From contig JEMX01000011.1 in assembly GCA_000585055.1 (NCBI GenBank), positions 86,563 through 150,562 on the forward strand: a stretch of DNA of 64,000 bases. Direction: 5' to 3'. Below the pieces are notes generated by a model that was not told the DNA's origin, ran no database searches, and worked only from the letters and a program-made list of their open reading frames with translations. Each line of letters opens with the position of its first letter. Within the stretch, counting starts at the first letter, position 1. This DNA is from Candidatus Accumulibacter appositus (GTDB lineage: Bacteria; Pseudomonadota; Gammaproteobacteria; Burkholderiales; Rhodocyclaceae). Shown piece by piece: positions 18,150 to 29,208 of this stretch. A program made the position numbers and the translations under genes.

Positions 18150-18916
18150 CGAATGATGCCGCGCTTCGACGCCGCGAGGAAATCCAATAGCGGCTGGATC
18201 TCCGGATGAACGAGCACCTCTTCGCTCAGCTTGACGCGCGCCTCGTCAAGCATCAGGCCCGACTTGTAGAGTGTCCGGTAGGCGCGCTTCAAAGCCAGCA
18301 GCGCCTCGGGGGAAAAACCTCGCCGCTTGAGCCCTTCGGCATTGATCCCAAAGGGGCTGGCCGTGTTTCCGGCAGCCATCACGAACGGCGGAATGTCCTG
18401 CAGAACCACCGTCCCGACGGCGGTCATGGTATGCGCGCCGACGCGGCAGAACTGGTGCACCCCGGTATAGCCGCCGAGAATTGCCCAGTCGTCGATATGC
18501 ACGTGGCCGGCCAGCTGCGCGTTATTGGCGAACACCGTATGGTTACCCACCTGGCAGTCATGCGCGATATGCACATAGGCCATGATCCAGTTGTCATTGC
18601 CGACGCGGGTGATACCGACATCCTGGGCAGTGCCAAGGTTGAAGGTGCAGAACTCACGGATGGTGTTGCGGTCACCGATCTCCAGGCGCGTCGGCTCACC
18701 GTCGTACTTCTTGTCCTGCGGCACCTCGCCCAGCGAATTGAACTGGAAAATCCGATTGTCACGGCCGATACGCGTCCGCCCCGAAATCACCACATGCGGA
18801 CCGATCACCGTGTTGTCGCCGATTTCCACGTCTTCGCCGATGATCGAATAGGCGCCGACTGAAACATTGCTACCAAGTTGCGCGCCGCGCTCGACGAGCG
18901 CACTTTGATGGATCAT
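18146..18916 (-). CDS. lpxA: Acyl-ACP--UDP-N-acetylglucosamine O-acyltransferase
   Basis: 256 residues from the ATG at 18,916 ([15 protein letters not shown]); the longer frame to 18,961 overlaps fabZ and adds nonsense. The left-handed beta-helix of hexapeptides fills residues 1-190; the catalytic His is in [15 protein letters not shown], and the C-terminal helical part ends with a PLLDFL-type segment. It makes the first, reversible acylation of lipid A synthesis. It sits in the lpxD-fabZ-lpxA-lpxB order typical of Gram-negatives. Confidence 0.97.
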   Translation of the reverse strand: MIHQSALVERGAQLGSNVSVGAYSIIGEDVEIGDNTVIGPHVVISGRTRIGRDNRIFQFNSLGEVPQDKKYDGEPTRLEIGDRNTIREFCTFNLGTAQDVGITRVGNDNWIMAYVHIAHDCQVGNHTVFANNAQLAGHVHIDDWAILGGYTGVHQFCRVGAHTMTAVGTVVLQDIPPFVMAAGNTASPFGINAEGLKRRGFSPEALLALKRAYRTLYKSGLMLDEARVKLSEEVLVHPEIQPLLDFLAASKRGIIR

Positions 18917-18924
18917 GGCACCTG

Positions 18925-19383
18925 TCACACCCCGGCTCCGCCGACATCGCGCTTCGCGCACATCAGTTCGGCCTCGGCGACGATCTCGCCGTCGACGCGG
19001 GCTTCCGCCTTGTATTTCCAGATGCCGCGCATCTGGCGCTGGATCTGCACGTGCAAGTGCAACTGATCGCCCGCTGTCACCGGCTTCTTGAAGCGCGCGC
19101 CGTCGATGCCGACGAAATAGAAAACGGAATTCGCGTCGGGCTTGGCGCCCATGGTCTTGAAAGACAGGATGCCGGCCGCCTGCGCCAGAGCCTCCATTAT
19201 CAGCACCCCCGGCATCACCGGATGATGCGGAAAGTGACCGACAAAAAATGGTTCATTGACGGTCACATTCTTGTAGGCATGGATTGACTTGCCGAGCTCG
19301 AAATCGAGCACACGGTCGACCAGGAGAAACGGATAGCGGTGCGGCAGATGTTCGAGGATTTCGTTGATATCCATTGCGTTCAA
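18925..19383 (-). CDS. fabZ: 3-hydroxyacyl-[ACP] dehydratase FabZ
   Basis: 152 residues if translation begins at the TTG at 19,383, or 149 from the ATG at 19,374. The TTG overlaps the lpxD stop as TTGA and has GGAGA eight bases upstream, while the ATG is 17 bases from that site, so I favour TTG with translational coupling. The hotdog fold shows [13 protein letters not shown], then [20 protein letters not shown] with the catalytic His and Glu. It dehydrates beta-hydroxyacyl-ACP in fatty acid elongation and competes with LpxA/LpxD for the same acyl-ACP pool. Confidence 0.95.
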   Translation of the reverse strand: MNAMDINEILEHLPHRYPFLLVDRVLDFELGKSIHAYKNVTVNEPFFVGHFPHHPVMPGVLIMEALAQAAGILSFKTMGAKPDANSVFYFVGIDGARFKKPVTAGDQLHLHVQIQRQMRGIWKYKAEARVDGEIVAEAELMCAKRDVGGAGV

Positions 19384-20444
19384 GTCGTGTTCTCCCTTTG
19401 TTCGAGTTTCTTTTCAAGTTCGGCGACCCGCTCGGCGAGTCTCGCCAGACGCTTGATCTGTGCCGCATTATGCAACCACTCGTGGTGCCCTTCGAGCGGA
19501 AAGATGCTGGTGTACTGCCCGGCTCTGGGCAGGCTCTTGGTCACCATACTGCCCGCCGAGATATGCACGTCGTCGGCGAGCTCCAGGTGACCGATGATCA
19601 TGCCGGCACCACCGACGGTACAGCGACGGCCGATGCGCGTGCTGCCGGCGATCCCGACACAGCCGGCCATCGCCGCATGCTCGCCGATACTGACGTTGTG
19701 GCCAATCTGAATCTGATTGTCGAGTTTGACGCCGTTGCCGATAATCGTATCGTCCAGTGCGCCGCGGTCAATCGACGTGTTGACCCCGACCTCGACATCG
19801 TCGCCAATCACCACCCGGCCGATTTGCGGGATCTTCACCCATTGCTCACCGTCCTTGGCAAAGCCAAAACCGTCGCCGCCGAGGACCGCACCAGCGTGAA
19901 TAATCGCCCGCTTGCCGATCACGCAGCGGTCATAGACGACGACGTTCGGGTAGAGCACGGAATCTTCGCCGATCGCGGCATCGTCACCGATCACACAGCC
20001 GGGGTGGACCGTGACGTTCTCGCCAATGCGCACGCGCTCGCCGATGACTGCATTCTCACCAACGCTGACCGACGCTGGCAGTTCCGATTTGACCACGGCC
20101 CCGCAATGGACGCCGCGCCGAGGTTGGCGGCTCGGATTGAGCAAGGCCACGACACGCGCATAGTAGGCGTAGGCATTGGGGTGCACGATTCGCGGCAGCG
20201 AGGTCTCGTGCGAGAACTGCGGTGGCACAATGACCGCCGTCGCCCTCGTTGCCTTCAGCTGCTGTCGGTATTTGGAACTGGCGAGAAAGGCGATCTGCCC
20301 TTCACCTGCCGAAAGAAGGCTGGCCACCTGTGAAACGAGCACCGAGCCATCACCTTCAAGGGCTCCGCCGAGATTCGCGACGATCTCGTCCAGCCGCAGA
20401 CCTCCTGACAGCGCCGCTCCGTTGCCAGGCGAGTTAACGGTCAT
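19380..20444 (-). CDS. lpxD: UDP-3-O-acylglucosamine N-acyltransferase
   Basis: 354 residues from the ATG at 20,444; a GTG one codon earlier is the alternative. An N-terminal uridine-binding domain (residues 1-105) is followed by the hexapeptide beta-helix (about 110-310), with the catalytic His region in [14 protein letters not shown], and a C-terminal helix ([20 protein letters not shown]) that mediates the trimer. It adds the N-linked hydroxyacyl chain in lipid A synthesis. Unlike many relatives it is not directly adjacent to skp: 197 bases with repeat copy B lie between. Confidence 0.97.
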   Translation of the reverse strand: MTVNSPGNGAALSGGLRLDEIVANLGGALEGDGSVLVSQVASLLSAGEGQIAFLASSKYRQQLKATRATAVIVPPQFSHETSLPRIVHPNAYAYYARVVALLNPSRQPRRGVHCGAVVKSELPASVSVGENAVIGERVRIGENVTVHPGCVIGDDAAIGEDSVLYPNVVVYDRCVIGKRAIIHAGAVLGGDGFGFAKDGEQWVKIPQIGRVVIGDDVEVGVNTSIDRGALDDTIIGNGVKLDNQIQIGHNVSIGEHAAMAGCVGIAGSTRIGRRCTVGGAGMIIGHLELADDVHISAGSMVTKSLPRAGQYTSIFPLEGHHEWLHNAAQIKRLARLAERVAELEKKLEQRENTT

Positions 20445-20463
20445 CACATGTCGAACGATCCCA

Positions 20464-20632
20464 GATCATAAAAGTCATGACCATTCCTCTCCAGCTGCAG
20501 TGCCCATTCCGGCTTGTACGCGGGAACCAATCGCCGGGTAGGGAGTATGCGCCCTGAATTCCCCGTCTCCCGCCCCGCCCTTCTCCTGCGCGGAAAAGGG
20601 AGGTTCGTGAGTCGCGTAGGCAAGACTTTCAC
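20464..20632 (+). repeat. Interspersed repeat copy B
   Basis: 169 bases beginning GATCATAAAAGTCATGACC, with a GCAGTGCCCATTCCGG segment, a CCCGTCTCCC segment, an imperfect hairpin CCCTTCTCC/GGAAAAGGG and a tail GGTTCGTGAGTCGCGTAGGC. It lies between lpxD and skp on the strand opposite to them. It aligns along its length with the reverse complement of copy C and in its 3' third with copy D. Confidence 0.65.
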
Positions 20633-20641
20633 GTCAGCCGC

Positions 20642-21163
20642 TTACTTGCCGCCGTCCCTGGGATCGGACAAGGCCTGTATCACCTTGTCGGTGATGTCAA
20701 GTTTCGGGCTGACCCAGACCACATCCTGAACGATCAGGTCGTACTTCTCATTTTCGGCAAGCTGCTTGATCGCCTTGTTGGCCCTTTCGATGATCGCCGC
20801 GTTCTCTTCATTCTGGCGCAGGTTCAGATCCTCACGGAACTCGCGTTGCTTGCGCTGGAACTCTCTCGACAACTCGCCAAGATCCTTCTCCTTGGCACGG
20901 CGCTCGGGCTCGGCCATAGTCACACCATTCTTCTCGAGCGTTTCCTGCAAGCCTTGCAGCTGCTTCGCCAGACGCTGCAAATCCTGGTCACGCTTGGAGA
21001 ACTCCTGCTCGATCTTCTTGGCCGCTCGTACGGCTGCAGGTGCGTCACGGAAAAGACGCTGGGTATTGACGTACCCCACCTTGAGTTGATCCACCGCCGA
21101 CGCATAGGACGCCGGCAGCGAGGCCATCAACGCAACCAGCAGACTGGCAATCGTCTTCTTCAA
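20642..21163 (-). CDS. skp: Periplasmic OMP chaperone Skp/OmpH
   Basis: 173 residues. A Sec signal peptide ends at SYASA (residue 23); the mature protein starts with LKVGYVNTQRLF, the conserved opening strand of Skp. The middle (about 45-140) is a charged helical coiled coil that forms the jellyfish tentacles, and the C-terminus returns to the trimer core (YDLIVQDVVWVSPKLDIT). It holds unfolded outer-membrane proteins for BamA, encoded just upstream. An AGGAGA site precedes the start. Both flanks are copies of the interspersed repeat in opposite orientation. Confidence 0.95.
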   Translation of the reverse strand: MKKTIASLLVALMASLPASYASAVDQLKVGYVNTQRLFRDAPAAVRAAKKIEQEFSKRDQDLQRLAKQLQGLQETLEKNGVTMAEPERRAKEKDLGELSREFQRKQREFREDLNLRQNEENAAIIERANKAIKQLAENEKYDLIVQDVVWVSPKLDITDKVIQALSDPRDGGK

Positions 21164-21183
21164 GCTTGTTCTCCTGAGTTAAT

Positions 21184-21330
21184 GTGAAAGTTGCTAACGC
21201 GACTCACGAATATACCTTTTCCGTAGGGAAACAGGGCCGGGAGGGGGAGACGGGCAACCCATGGAGCATGCTCCGTGCACGCCGGAAAGCACACTGCGCG
21301 TGAGGGGGGACGGTCACAACCTTCATGATC
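21184..21330 (-). repeat. Interspersed repeat copy C
   Basis: Read leftward it starts GATCATGAAGGTTGTGACC and continues through GCGCAGTGTGCTTTCCGG and CCCGTCTCCCCCTCCC to ATTCGTGAGTCGCGTTAGC and TTTCAC. This is the same order of blocks as copy B, which lies on the other side of skp in the opposite orientation. It fills most of the bamA-skp gap and is transcribed with those genes. Confidence 0.65.
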
Positions 21331-21356
21331 GGTGGAATCGCGGCAGGTCATGCGCG

Positions 21357-23639
21357 CTAGAAAGTCGTCCCGAACTGGAATTGGAACTTTTGGAGTTTAT
21401 CATTATTCTGCTCGTTGATCGGCTGACCGTAGCTGAATTTCAGCGGCCCGAGAGGCGAAATCCACGCTGCAGCGAGACCGACAGAAGTCCGCAAGCCTTC
21501 ATCGGCATAGGTATAGCTGTCGGTGAAAACGTTGCCGGCATCAAAGAAAGGACCGAAGCGGAAGGACTTGTCGATGCCCGGAAACGGCATCAGGATCTCC
21601 GAATTGAACACCGCCTTTTTCGTGCCGCCAAGACGCGTATCCGGATACTGGGGATCGACCGGCCCAAGACTAGCGGTATCGTAACCGCGCACCGAACCTA
21701 CGCCACCAGCATAGAAATTCTTGTAGAACGGCAAGGTCTGCCCCGACAAGCCGTCCCCGTAGCCGAGGTCGACGTTGAGCATCAGCACCAGGTCCTTGAC
21801 GATTTCAAAGTATTGCTGATTCTGATAGGTCGCTCGATAGAACGTCAGGTCGACGCCGGGAATCGCCACCTCCAGTCCGGCTCGCTGGGTTCCGCCCTTG
21901 GTCGGATAGATGGCGCTGTTCCGCGTGTCACGCACCCAGCCCACGGTCGCCGGCAGGGTCACATTGGAGTCGCCGTTCTGCGCCTGGAACTGGATGTACT
22001 GGATCGGCGTCGCCAGGGTGACCGGCGTGATGTCGATATTCGTTTGGTCGATCGCCAAACCCAGGGTGAGCGAGTCCTTCTCGGTCAGAGGATAGCCAAA
22101 GCGGATGCCACCGCCGTATGACGTAGACTGGAACGCGTAGCCGAGAGAAGTCGGGTTGAGCGTCCGGTAGTAGAGATCGAAGCCCTGACTGATCCCGTCA
22201 ACGGTGAAGTAAGGATCGGTGTAGTTGATTCCGAGGGTACGGTTCAACTTGCCCGTGTTCAACTGCAAGGCCAGGAACTTGCCACTGCCAAAAATGTTCG
22301 ACTGCGATATCGAACCTGACAGGATCACCTTCTCCGAACTGGAGTACCCCGCGCCCAGGGAGATATTGCCGGTCGACTTCTCGGCGACATTGATGTTGAC
22401 ATCAACCTGGTCAATGGTCCCCGGCACTGGCGGCGTCTCGACGTTGACTTCGCCGAAGTAGCCGGTCCTGTCGATTCTCTCACGTGACTTCACGACTCGG
22501 CTCGCGTCGTACCAGGCGCCCTCCATCTGGCGCACTTCCTGGCGAATGACCTCGTCGCGCGTCTTGGTGTTACCGGTGATATTGATCCGCCGAACGTAGG
22601 CGCGCTTGCCGGGATCGACGAAAATCGTGAACGCCACCAAATGCTTTTCCTGGTCCAGTTCCGGCGCAGCGTTGACGTTGGCAAACGCGTAGCCTTGGGC
22701 GCCCAGTTTGTCGCCAATCGATTTGGTACTCTCGTTGAGCTTCTCGCGCGAGAAGACGTCGCCCGGCTTGATCTTGACCGATTCCCTGAACTCCTCTTCC
22801 GGCAGAATCAGATCACCGGCGAGCTTCACCGAGGAAACGAGATAACGCTCGCCTTCCTTGATGCTGATCGTGATGTAGATGTCCTTCTTGTCAGGACTGA
22901 TCGAGACCTGTGTCGACTCGACGTTGAACTCAAGAAAGCCACGATCCAGGTAATACGAACGCAGCGTTTCGAGATCTGCCGCCAGCTTCTGCTTCGAATA
23001 TTGGTCACTCTTGGTGTACCAGCTGATCCAGCTGGGCGTCTTCAGCTCCAGCACGCTCAGCAGGTCCTTCTCCTTGAGTGCGTCTGCGCCAACAATGTTG
23101 ATCTGCCTTATCTTGGCAGTGTCCCCTTCGTCGATGTTGAAGTTGATCGCCACGCGATTGCGATCCAGCGGCGTGATGGTGGTAGTGATATTCACCGCAT
23201 AGCGGCCGCGCGACAGATACTGGCGTTTCAGTTCCTGCTCGGCCTTCTCGAGAGTCGCTCGGTCGAAGGTGCGCGAGACGGAGATCCCGACCTCCTTTAG
23301 CCCCTTGAGCAACTGTTCCTTGTCGAACTCCTTCAGGCCGACGAAGTCGATCTGTGCAATCGCCGGTCGCTCGTGGACGACGACGATCAACACGTCGCCG
23401 TCGACTTCAATGCGCACATCCTTGAAGAAACCGGTGGCGAACAAGGTCTTGATGACCTGCGCCGCCTTCTCGTCATTCATCGTTTCGCCAACTTTGATCG
23501 GCAAATAGCTGAACACCGTCCCGGCTTCGACGCGTTGGATGCCTTCGACACGAACGTCCTTGACCGTAAACGGTTCCATGGCCGTGGCGCCAGCAGCGAA
23601 AAGGGCGGCCACCAGACCCGCGAGCAGGGATTTGTTCAT
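21357..23639 (-). CDS. bamA: Outer membrane protein assembly factor BamA
   Basis: 760 residues, typical for BamA. A signal peptide ends near ATAMEPF; five POTRA domains span about 22-420, the first opening FTVKDVRVEGIQRVEAGTV. The C-terminal beta-barrel carries the conserved loop-6 motif VRGYD (in GGVGSVRGYDTASLGP) and ends in aromatic Phe (FQFGTTF), the outer-membrane insertion signal. It is the essential core of the BAM complex. The start is four bases after the rseP stop, and skp follows after a 193-base gap. Confidence 0.98.
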   Translation of the reverse strand: MNKSLLAGLVAALFAAGATAMEPFTVKDVRVEGIQRVEAGTVFSYLPIKVGETMNDEKAAQVIKTLFATGFFKDVRIEVDGDVLIVVVHERPAIAQIDFVGLKEFDKEQLLKGLKEVGISVSRTFDRATLEKAEQELKRQYLSRGRYAVNITTTITPLDRNRVAINFNIDEGDTAKIRQINIVGADALKEKDLLSVLELKTPSWISWYTKSDQYSKQKLAADLETLRSYYLDRGFLEFNVESTQVSISPDKKDIYITISIKEGERYLVSSVKLAGDLILPEEEFRESVKIKPGDVFSREKLNESTKSIGDKLGAQGYAFANVNAAPELDQEKHLVAFTIFVDPGKRAYVRRINITGNTKTRDEVIRQEVRQMEGAWYDASRVVKSRERIDRTGYFGEVNVETPPVPGTIDQVDVNINVAEKSTGNISLGAGYSSSEKVILSGSISQSNIFGSGKFLALQLNTGKLNRTLGINYTDPYFTVDGISQGFDLYYRTLNPTSLGYAFQSTSYGGGIRFGYPLTEKDSLTLGLAIDQTNIDITPVTLATPIQYIQFQAQNGDSNVTLPATVGWVRDTRNSAIYPTKGGTQRAGLEVAIPGVDLTFYRATYQNQQYFEIVKDLVLMLNVDLGYGDGLSGQTLPFYKNFYAGGVGSVRGYDTASLGPVDPQYPDTRLGGTKKAVFNSEILMPFPGIDKSFRFGPFFDAGNVFTDSYTYADEGLRTSVGLAAAWISPLGPLKFSYGQPINEQNNDKLQKFQFQFGTTF

Positions 23640-23643
23640 TAGT

Positions 23644-25011
23644 TCAGCCGGAAAACAGTCGATTGATATCGTTGTAGAAAGCGAAAGCCATCAGCATGAA
23701 CAGGAGCGCCATACCGATCTTCTGGCCGATTTCCATGCTGCGCTCGGAAACCGGCCCACGCTTGATGATTTCGACGAGATAATACAACAAATGCCCGCCA
23801 TCCAGAATTGGGATCGGCAACAGATTCAGGACGCCGAGGCTGATGCTGACCAAGGCCAGGAACTTGATGTAGTAGTCCAGTCCCAGCTTCGCCGATCGGC
23901 CGGCGTAGTCGGCAATGGTCACCGGCCCGCTGATATTCCGCCACGAGACTTCACCGGTGATCATCTTGCCGATCATCAGTAGGGTGAAGGTGGACTTGTC
24001 CCAGGTTTCCCCAAGCGCTCTGTGCAATGCCACCAGCGGGCCATAGCTGACGGTAACCATCAACTCGGCGCGCGAGCGATCACCGTCGCTAACCGCGACA
24101 CCAATGCGCCCGATCTCCTGCCCCTGCTCGTCGACCGAGGCCGGGGTTACGGTAAGCCTGATTTGCTGGCCGTTCCGCAGCAAATCCAGGGCCAGCGGCT
24201 TACCAGGCGAGCGGCGAACGATGCGCACGAAGTCGGACCAGGTGCCGATGGCCTGCCCATCAACGGCCAGCACCTCGTCTCCCGAAAGCAGACCGGCGTC
24301 GGCCGCGGCGCTGTTGCCGCTGACCGTGCCAAACACCGCCGGCAGTTCGGGGCGGAAGAGGCCCAGGCCAAGCCGTCCCAGTGCGTCGCCGTCCCAGCCT
24401 GATTGGCGGATCGGCGAGACATCGAGACGGCGGAGGCTTATCTCGTGCCGCGCATTGATCACCTCGAGATCGATCAGATCCTGATCGACCGCCCGCTGCA
24501 GCAGCAGCCAGCGCATCTCCTGCCAGGTCTGGACTTGCTCACCAGCCACCTTGAGCACCAACTCGCCATCTTCCAAGCCGGCTGCAGCCGCAGCGCTGGC
24601 CGCCACCGGCGCAGACAGGCGTGGCCTGAACTCTTCGGTACCGTGCCAGAAGAGCCCCCAATAGAGCACGATAGCCAGCAGAAAGTTGGCCGCCGGGCCC
24701 GCGGCAACGATGAGAATTCGCGACAGCACCGGCTGCCGGTTGAAGCTGCGCGGCAAGTCCTCGACAGCAACTTCGCCTTCGCGCTCATCGACCATCTTGA
24801 CATAACCGCCCAGGGGAAAAGCGGCAATCGCCCACTCGGTACCGTCCGCCCCCAAGCGCTTCGCCCACAGCGGCCGGCCGAAACCGACCGAGAAACGCAG
24901 CACCTTGACACCGACCCAACGGGCGACCAGATAGTGGCCGAACTCATGCACCACGATCAGAATGCCGAGGACCAGGGCGAATGCCGCCAGGTAGTACAGG
25001 AAGTCGCTCAT
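23644..25011 (-). CDS. rseP: Site-2 intramembrane metalloprotease RseP
   Basis: 455 residues. The zinc motif [13 protein letters not shown] lies in the first membrane helix and the [12 protein letters not shown] motif in the third; two tandem PDZ domains lie between (about 115-310). It cleaves anti-sigma factor transmembrane segments (RseA in E. coli) and remnant signal peptides. It overlaps the dxr stop by four bases and is followed four bases later by bamA, the standard dxr-rseP-bamA order, which couples envelope-stress signalling with OMP assembly. Confidence 0.97.
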   Translation of the reverse strand: MSDFLYYLAAFALVLGILIVVHEFGHYLVARWVGVKVLRFSVGFGRPLWAKRLGADGTEWAIAAFPLGGYVKMVDEREGEVAVEDLPRSFNRQPVLSRILIVAAGPAANFLLAIVLYWGLFWHGTEEFRPRLSAPVAASAAAAAGLEDGELVLKVAGEQVQTWQEMRWLLLQRAVDQDLIDLEVINARHEISLRRLDVSPIRQSGWDGDALGRLGLGLFRPELPAVFGTVSGNSAAADAGLLSGDEVLAVDGQAIGTWSDFVRIVRRSPGKPLALDLLRNGQQIRLTVTPASVDEQGQEIGRIGVAVSDGDRSRAELMVTVSYGPLVALHRALGETWDKSTFTLLMIGKMITGEVSWRNISGPVTIADYAGRSAKLGLDYYIKFLALVSISLGVLNLLPIPILDGGHLLYYLVEIIKRGPVSERSMEIGQKIGMALLFMLMAFAFYNDINRLFSG

Positions 25012-26213
25012 TGTCGGCCCAGCGCGCCTACGAATTGCTCAGCGGCGACGCGCGCCCTGTGATCGGCGGCGAGAACATCGGCCAGCGAGCCCGGTACCGG
25101 CATTGCCGGCAGCTCGTCCATGACGCCGGCAATCACCCGGGGAATCGCGGGGAAGCCGATCCGCTCGTCGAGGAAAGCCTCAACCGCCACTTCGTTGGCC
25201 GCATTCAGCGTCGTTGGCGCGCAACCGCCCTCCTTGAGCGCACGATAGGCCAGGGCAAGACAGGGAAAGCGCTGCAAGTCGGGCCGCTCGAAATGTAGCG
25301 ATGCGACCTTGAACAGGTCCAGCGGCTCGACACCGGCGGCAATGCGCTGCGGGTAGGCCAGTGCGTGCGCGATCGGGGTGCGCATGTCCGGATTCCCTAG
25401 TTCGGCGATTACCGAGCCGTCCGCGTATTGAACCAGCGAATGGATAATGCTTTCCGGGTGGATCACCACTTCGATGCGCTCGGCCGGAACGTTGAACAGC
25501 CAATGCGCCTCGATCACTTCCAAACCCTTGTTCATCATCGTCGCCGAGTCGACCGAAATCTTCCGTCCCATCACCCAGTTCGGATGCGCGCAGGCCTGCT
25601 CCGGGCTCACCGAAGCGAGGTCCGCAAGGGTCGTCAGACGAAACGGACCGCCCGAGGCGGTGAGATACAGACCAAGTACCCCGCCGTCGTCGAGATCGCC
25701 CGAATAACCACTTGGCAACGACTGAAAGATCGCATTATGTTCGCTATCGATCGGCAGCAGAATGGAAGCGCTCTGGCGAATGGCGCGCATGAACACCGCG
25801 CCGGCCATGACCAGGGCTTCCTTGTTGGCGAGCAAGATCTTTTTGCCGGCGACGGCCGCTGCCAGGGTCGGCGGCAAGCCGGCCGCGCCGACAATGGCCG
25901 CCATGACGGTGTCAACCTCCGGCAGCGCAGCCATGCGCAACAGGGCATCGGGGCCGTAGCCAACCGCGGTCCTGCAGCCGACGGCGAGCAAGCGCGCTGC
26001 CAGTTCGGCGGCCAGAGCGGCCTCGCCGACAACGGCATGGGGCGGCTGAAATTCGACGCACTGCTCGAAGAGGCGATCGATCTGCCGATGCGCACACAGG
26101 GCCACCAATCGATAGCGCTGCGGATGGCGACGAACGACGTCCAGGGTATTGACCCCGATCGACCCCGTAGAGCCGAGGATGGTCAGGTTTTGCACGGTGC
26201 TGCCCGTGCTCAC
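25008..26213 (-). CDS. dxr: 1-deoxy-D-xylulose 5-phosphate reductoisomerase
   Basis: 401 residues, first committed step of the MEP isoprenoid route: DXP plus NADPH to MEP. NADPH-binding [14 protein letters not shown] opens the protein; [22 protein letters not shown] (metal Glu region), ASGGPFR and [23 protein letters not shown] are catalytic signatures. The start is GTG (26,213) and overlaps the cdsA stop as GTGA. Its product feeds undecaprenyl phosphate made by UppS from the same operon. Confidence 0.97.
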   Translation of the reverse strand: MSTGSTVQNLTILGSTGSIGVNTLDVVRRHPQRYRLVALCAHRQIDRLFEQCVEFQPPHAVVGEAALAAELAARLLAVGCRTAVGYGPDALLRMAALPEVDTVMAAIVGAAGLPPTLAAAVAGKKILLANKEALVMAGAVFMRAIRQSASILLPIDSEHNAIFQSLPSGYSGDLDDGGVLGLYLTASGGPFRLTTLADLASVSPEQACAHPNWVMGRKISVDSATMMNKGLEVIEAHWLFNVPAERIEVVIHPESIIHSLVQYADGSVIAELGNPDMRTPIAHALAYPQRIAAGVEPLDLFKVASLHFERPDLQRFPCLALAYRALKEGGCAPTTLNAANEVAVEAFLDERIGFPAIPRVIAGVMDELPAMPVPGSLADVLAADHRARVAAEQFVGALGRQ

Positions 26214-27049
26214 GGGATGCTCACCAGCCAGACCAGGGCCAGCAACGGCAGCGTCGAAGTTAGACTATCGATACGATCGAGTACCCCTCCATGGCCAGGC
26301 AGTACGTTGCTGCTGTCTTTCAGCCCCGCCTGGCGTTTGAGCAGCGACTCGAAGAGATCGCCAACGACACTGATCGAGGTCAGAGCGATCAGCACCACGA
26401 GCAGCAGCAAAGGCTTCTCGGCCAGGGCCACGGGCAGTTTCGACGACATCAGAAAGCCATAAGCGATGACTGCGATGCCGCCGCCGATTGCCCCCTCCCA
26501 GGTCTTGCCCGGGCTGATAGTGGGCGCCAGCTTGTGCTTCCCGAAGCGGCGGCCGGAAAAATAGGCACCGATGTCGGCCAGCCAGACGACGACCATGATC
26601 GCCAGCAGAGCCAGCGCCCCGGCTTGCCGTAGCTGTACCAGGGCCAGCCAGGTCGGCAGGATCAAGACCATACCCGTCAATAGGCCAAGCAGCGCGTTTG
26701 ACAAAGGCCAGCGTTGTTTTAGCCAGATGGGGACTGCGAGCAGCCAGAAAGCGGCCGCGGGCGGATAGAGGAAGGCACCCAGACGCCACGCTGCTGGCTG
26801 AGAAAAGCTCGAGCCAAGACCAACAGCTGCCGGTTCGAGGGCGCTCAACAAGGCACACAGCGCGACCGCCAGGACCGCGAGCGAGATCCGTGCCACAGCA
26901 GTGAGGCGCATCAACGCCCCCCACTCCCAGGCGGCGACAGCGGCTATCGCCGTGACGAAGACCAGCCAACCCGCAGGCGGAAGGTAGAAAAGGGCGGCAA
27001 AAAAAGCGGCAAACAGGAAGACCGCGGTGATTACCCGCGTCCTAAGCAT
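26210..27049 (-). CDS. cdsA: Phosphatidate cytidylyltransferase
   Basis: 279 residues with about eight membrane helices. The family signature near the C-terminus ([20 protein letters not shown] followed by [12 protein letters not shown]) contains the metal-binding acidic residues; [12 protein letters not shown] is the second conserved motif. It makes CDP-diacylglycerol from CTP and phosphatidate in the inner membrane. It overlaps uppS by eight bases and dxr by four. Confidence 0.96.
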   Translation of the reverse strand: MLRTRVITAVFLFAAFFAALFYLPPAGWLVFVTAIAAVAAWEWGALMRLTAVARISLAVLAVALCALLSALEPAAVGLGSSFSQPAAWRLGAFLYPPAAAFWLLAVPIWLKQRWPLSNALLGLLTGMVLILPTWLALVQLRQAGALALLAIMVVVWLADIGAYFSGRRFGKHKLAPTISPGKTWEGAIGGGIAVIAYGFLMSSKLPVALAEKPLLLLVVLIALTSISVVGDLFESLLKRQAGLKDSSNVLPGHGGVLDRIDSLTSTLPLLALVWLVSIP

Positions 27050-27848
27050 CTATGCGCCGGCTCGTTGCTGCCGCGGTGCTCGCCGGAGAATCGTCAACCC
27101 GCTGCCCAAGCTGCTCGCTGGTTCGTCCGAAGCGGCGTTCGCGTTGCTGAAAAGAGGCCAGCGCGGCGTCGAAAGCCGCGGCATCAAATTCGGGCCAAAG
27201 CAGGTCAGTGAAATAGAACTCGGAATAAGCCAGCTGCCAGAGCAGAAAATTGCTGATCCGTTGCTCGCCACCGGTGCGGATGAACAGGTCGGGCTCCGGC
27301 GCGTAGCTCATCGCCAGATGCGGCGCCAGATCACTCTCGGCCCACTCGCCGCTTTTTTCCGGCTCACTGAGCAACATGCGGTTGACGGCCTGCAGAATGT
27401 CCCACCGCCCACCGTAGTTCGCGGCCACCGTCAGAATCAGCCGGCGGTTGCCGGCGGTCCGCTCCTCGGAACTGCGGATCAGGGCCTGCAGGTCGGCATC
27501 AAAGCGTGACAGGTCGCCAATCACGCGCAGGCGGACGCCATTGCGATGCAGCTTGCTGACTTCATCCTTCAATGCTCTTACGAAGAGCTGCATCAGCAGG
27601 GAGACTTCTTCTTGCGGACGACGCCAGTTCTCGGAGCTGAAGGCAAAAATGGTCAGGAACTCGATCCCCCGCTCAAGGCAGGTCCTGACCGTGGCCCGTA
27701 CCGTTTCGACACCGCGATGATGGCCCGCAAAACGCGGCAGCAAGCGCTTTTTGGCCCAGCGCCCATTGCCGTCCATAATGATCGCCACGTGCCGCGGCAC
27801 CGCCGACGTTGCCGGAACATCGCAAGTGGAGCTGGCGAAAAGAGCCAT
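27042..27848 (-). CDS. uppS: Undecaprenyl diphosphate synthase
   Basis: 268 residues, cis-prenyltransferase. The conserved opening [16 protein letters not shown] holds the catalytic Asp and pyrophosphate-binding residues; [12 protein letters not shown] and the C-terminal [27 protein letters not shown] segment complete the active site. It makes the C55 carrier for peptidoglycan and O-antigen. An extra 16 N-terminal residues precede the family core; this start sits 22 bases from frr. Confidence 0.97.
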   Translation of the reverse strand: MALFASSTCDVPATSAVPRHVAIIMDGNGRWAKKRLLPRFAGHHRGVETVRATVRTCLERGIEFLTIFAFSSENWRRPQEEVSLLMQLFVRALKDEVSKLHRNGVRLRVIGDLSRFDADLQALIRSSEERTAGNRRLILTVAANYGGRWDILQAVNRMLLSEPEKSGEWAESDLAPHLAMSYAPEPDLFIRTGGEQRISNFLLWQLAYSEFYFTDLLWPEFDAAAFDAALASFQQRERRFGRTSEQLGQRVDDSPASTAAATSRRIDA

Positions 27849-27870
27849 TTCTATAACTGCTCCAAAAGCC

Positions 27871-28431
27871 CTAGATGGCCATCAACTCGGTTTCCTTGTG
27901 ACTTAGTTGCTGATCGACTTCAGCGACGTGGCGGTCGGTGAGCTTTTGAATGTCGTCCTGAGCGCGGTGCTCTTCATCTTCGGAGCACTCCTTGTTCTTG
28001 AGCATCTCTTTCAGCGTTGCCATGGCGTCGCGCCGCAAGTTGCGGATGGCGACCTTGGCACCTTCAGCCTCGGCCTTCACCACCTTGATCAGATCGCGCC
28101 GTCGATCCTCGGTCAGTGCCGGCATCGGCACCCGGATCAGATCACCTTGCGAAGAGGGATTGAGCCCAAGGTCGCAGTCGCGAATGGCCTTCTCGACCTT
28201 CGCCGCCATCCCCTTTTCCCAGGTCTGAACGCCGAGCGCACGGGCATCGATTAAAGTCACGTTGGCAACGGTGTTGATCGGCACCATCGAGCCGTAGTAT
28301 TCAACCTGCACATGGTCGAGCAGGCCGATGTGGGCGCGTCCGGTGCGCACCTTGGCCAGGTCGACGCGGAGCGCCTCCAATGATTTGTGCATCTTCTTTT
28401 CGGTCGTCTTCTTTACATCTGCTATGGACAT
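27871..28431 (-). CDS. frr: Ribosome recycling factor
   Basis: 186 residues from the ATG at 28,431 ([21 protein letters not shown]), which has GGAG six bases upstream; an in-frame ATG at 28,449 overlaps pyrH and is not needed. The three-helix bundle and the conserved KVRTGRAH and [15 protein letters not shown] segments are intact. It splits post-termination ribosomes together with EF-G. It lies in the universal rpsB-tsf-pyrH-frr order. Confidence 0.97.
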   Translation of the reverse strand: MSIADVKKTTEKKMHKSLEALRVDLAKVRTGRAHIGLLDHVQVEYYGSMVPINTVANVTLIDARALGVQTWEKGMAAKVEKAIRDCDLGLNPSSQGDLIRVPMPALTEDRRRDLIKVVKAEAEGAKVAIRNLRRDAMATLKEMLKNKECSEDEEHRAQDDIQKLTDRHVAEVDQQLSHKETELMAI

Positions 28432-28442
28432 CTTGGTCTCCG

Positions 28443-29165
28443 TCAGCAATACACCAGTGTACCTTCGTGCTCGCCCATCGTAACCCGCCGCAAAGCATCC
28501 TTCTTGAAAATAGAGAACACGTTTACGGGCAACTTCTGGTCCCTACAAAGCGCGAAGGCAGTAGCATCCATCACCGCCAGATTCTGCGCGATCGCCTCGT
28601 CGAAGCTGATCCGCTCATAACGGATGGCCAGCGGATCCTTCTTCGGGTCGGCAGAGTAGATGCCGTCGACCTTAGTCGCCTTGAGCACAATTTCAGCACC
28701 GATCTCGGCGCCACGCAAGGCGGCCGCCGTATCGGTGGTGAAGAAGGGATTGCCGGTACCGCCAGAAAAGATCACCGTTCGACCCTGCTCCAGATAGCGG
28801 ATGGCCTTGGCACGAATGTAGGGCTCAACCACCTGCTCGATGTTCAGCGCCGACTGCACGCGCGAGACCATTCCGGCCGAACGCATGGCGTCGTGCAAGG
28901 CCAGGCCGTTCATCACCGTCGCCAGCATTCCCATGTAGTCCGCCTGCGCCCGGTCCATGCCGGACGCGGCAGGCGCAACACCACGAAAGATATTACCACC
29001 CCCGATCACCACACCGACCTGGACGCCCAGGTCGACAATCCCCTTGATTTCGGCAACGATTCCCGAAATTGTCTGCCGGTTGATGCCGTACGCATCGGAG
29101 CCCATAAGGGCCTCACCGGAGAGCTTGAGCAGGATGCGCTTGTATTTCGGCGATTTGTCGGACAT
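28443..29165 (-). CDS. pyrH: UMP kinase
   Basis: 240 residues from the ATG at 29,165, with AAGGAG ten bases upstream; an ATG at 29,171 is only four bases from it. The longer frame to 29,384 runs antisense-like into tsf and is rejected. The amino-acid-kinase fold shows [26 protein letters not shown] and [16 protein letters not shown]. It phosphorylates UMP and is usually GTP-activated and UTP-inhibited. Confidence 0.96.
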   Translation of the reverse strand: MSDKSPKYKRILLKLSGEALMGSDAYGINRQTISGIVAEIKGIVDLGVQVGVVIGGGNIFRGVAPAASGMDRAQADYMGMLATVMNGLALHDAMRSAGMVSRVQSALNIEQVVEPYIRAKAIRYLEQGRTVIFSGGTGNPFFTTDTAAALRGAEIGAEIVLKATKVDGIYSADPKKDPLAIRYERISFDEAIAQNLAVMDATAFALCRDQKLPVNVFSIFKKDALRRVTMGEHEGTLVYC

Positions 29166-29208
29166 CGTCATCTGGCTCCTTGGTCGGTCTGGATGGACAG
29201 CTGTGCGC

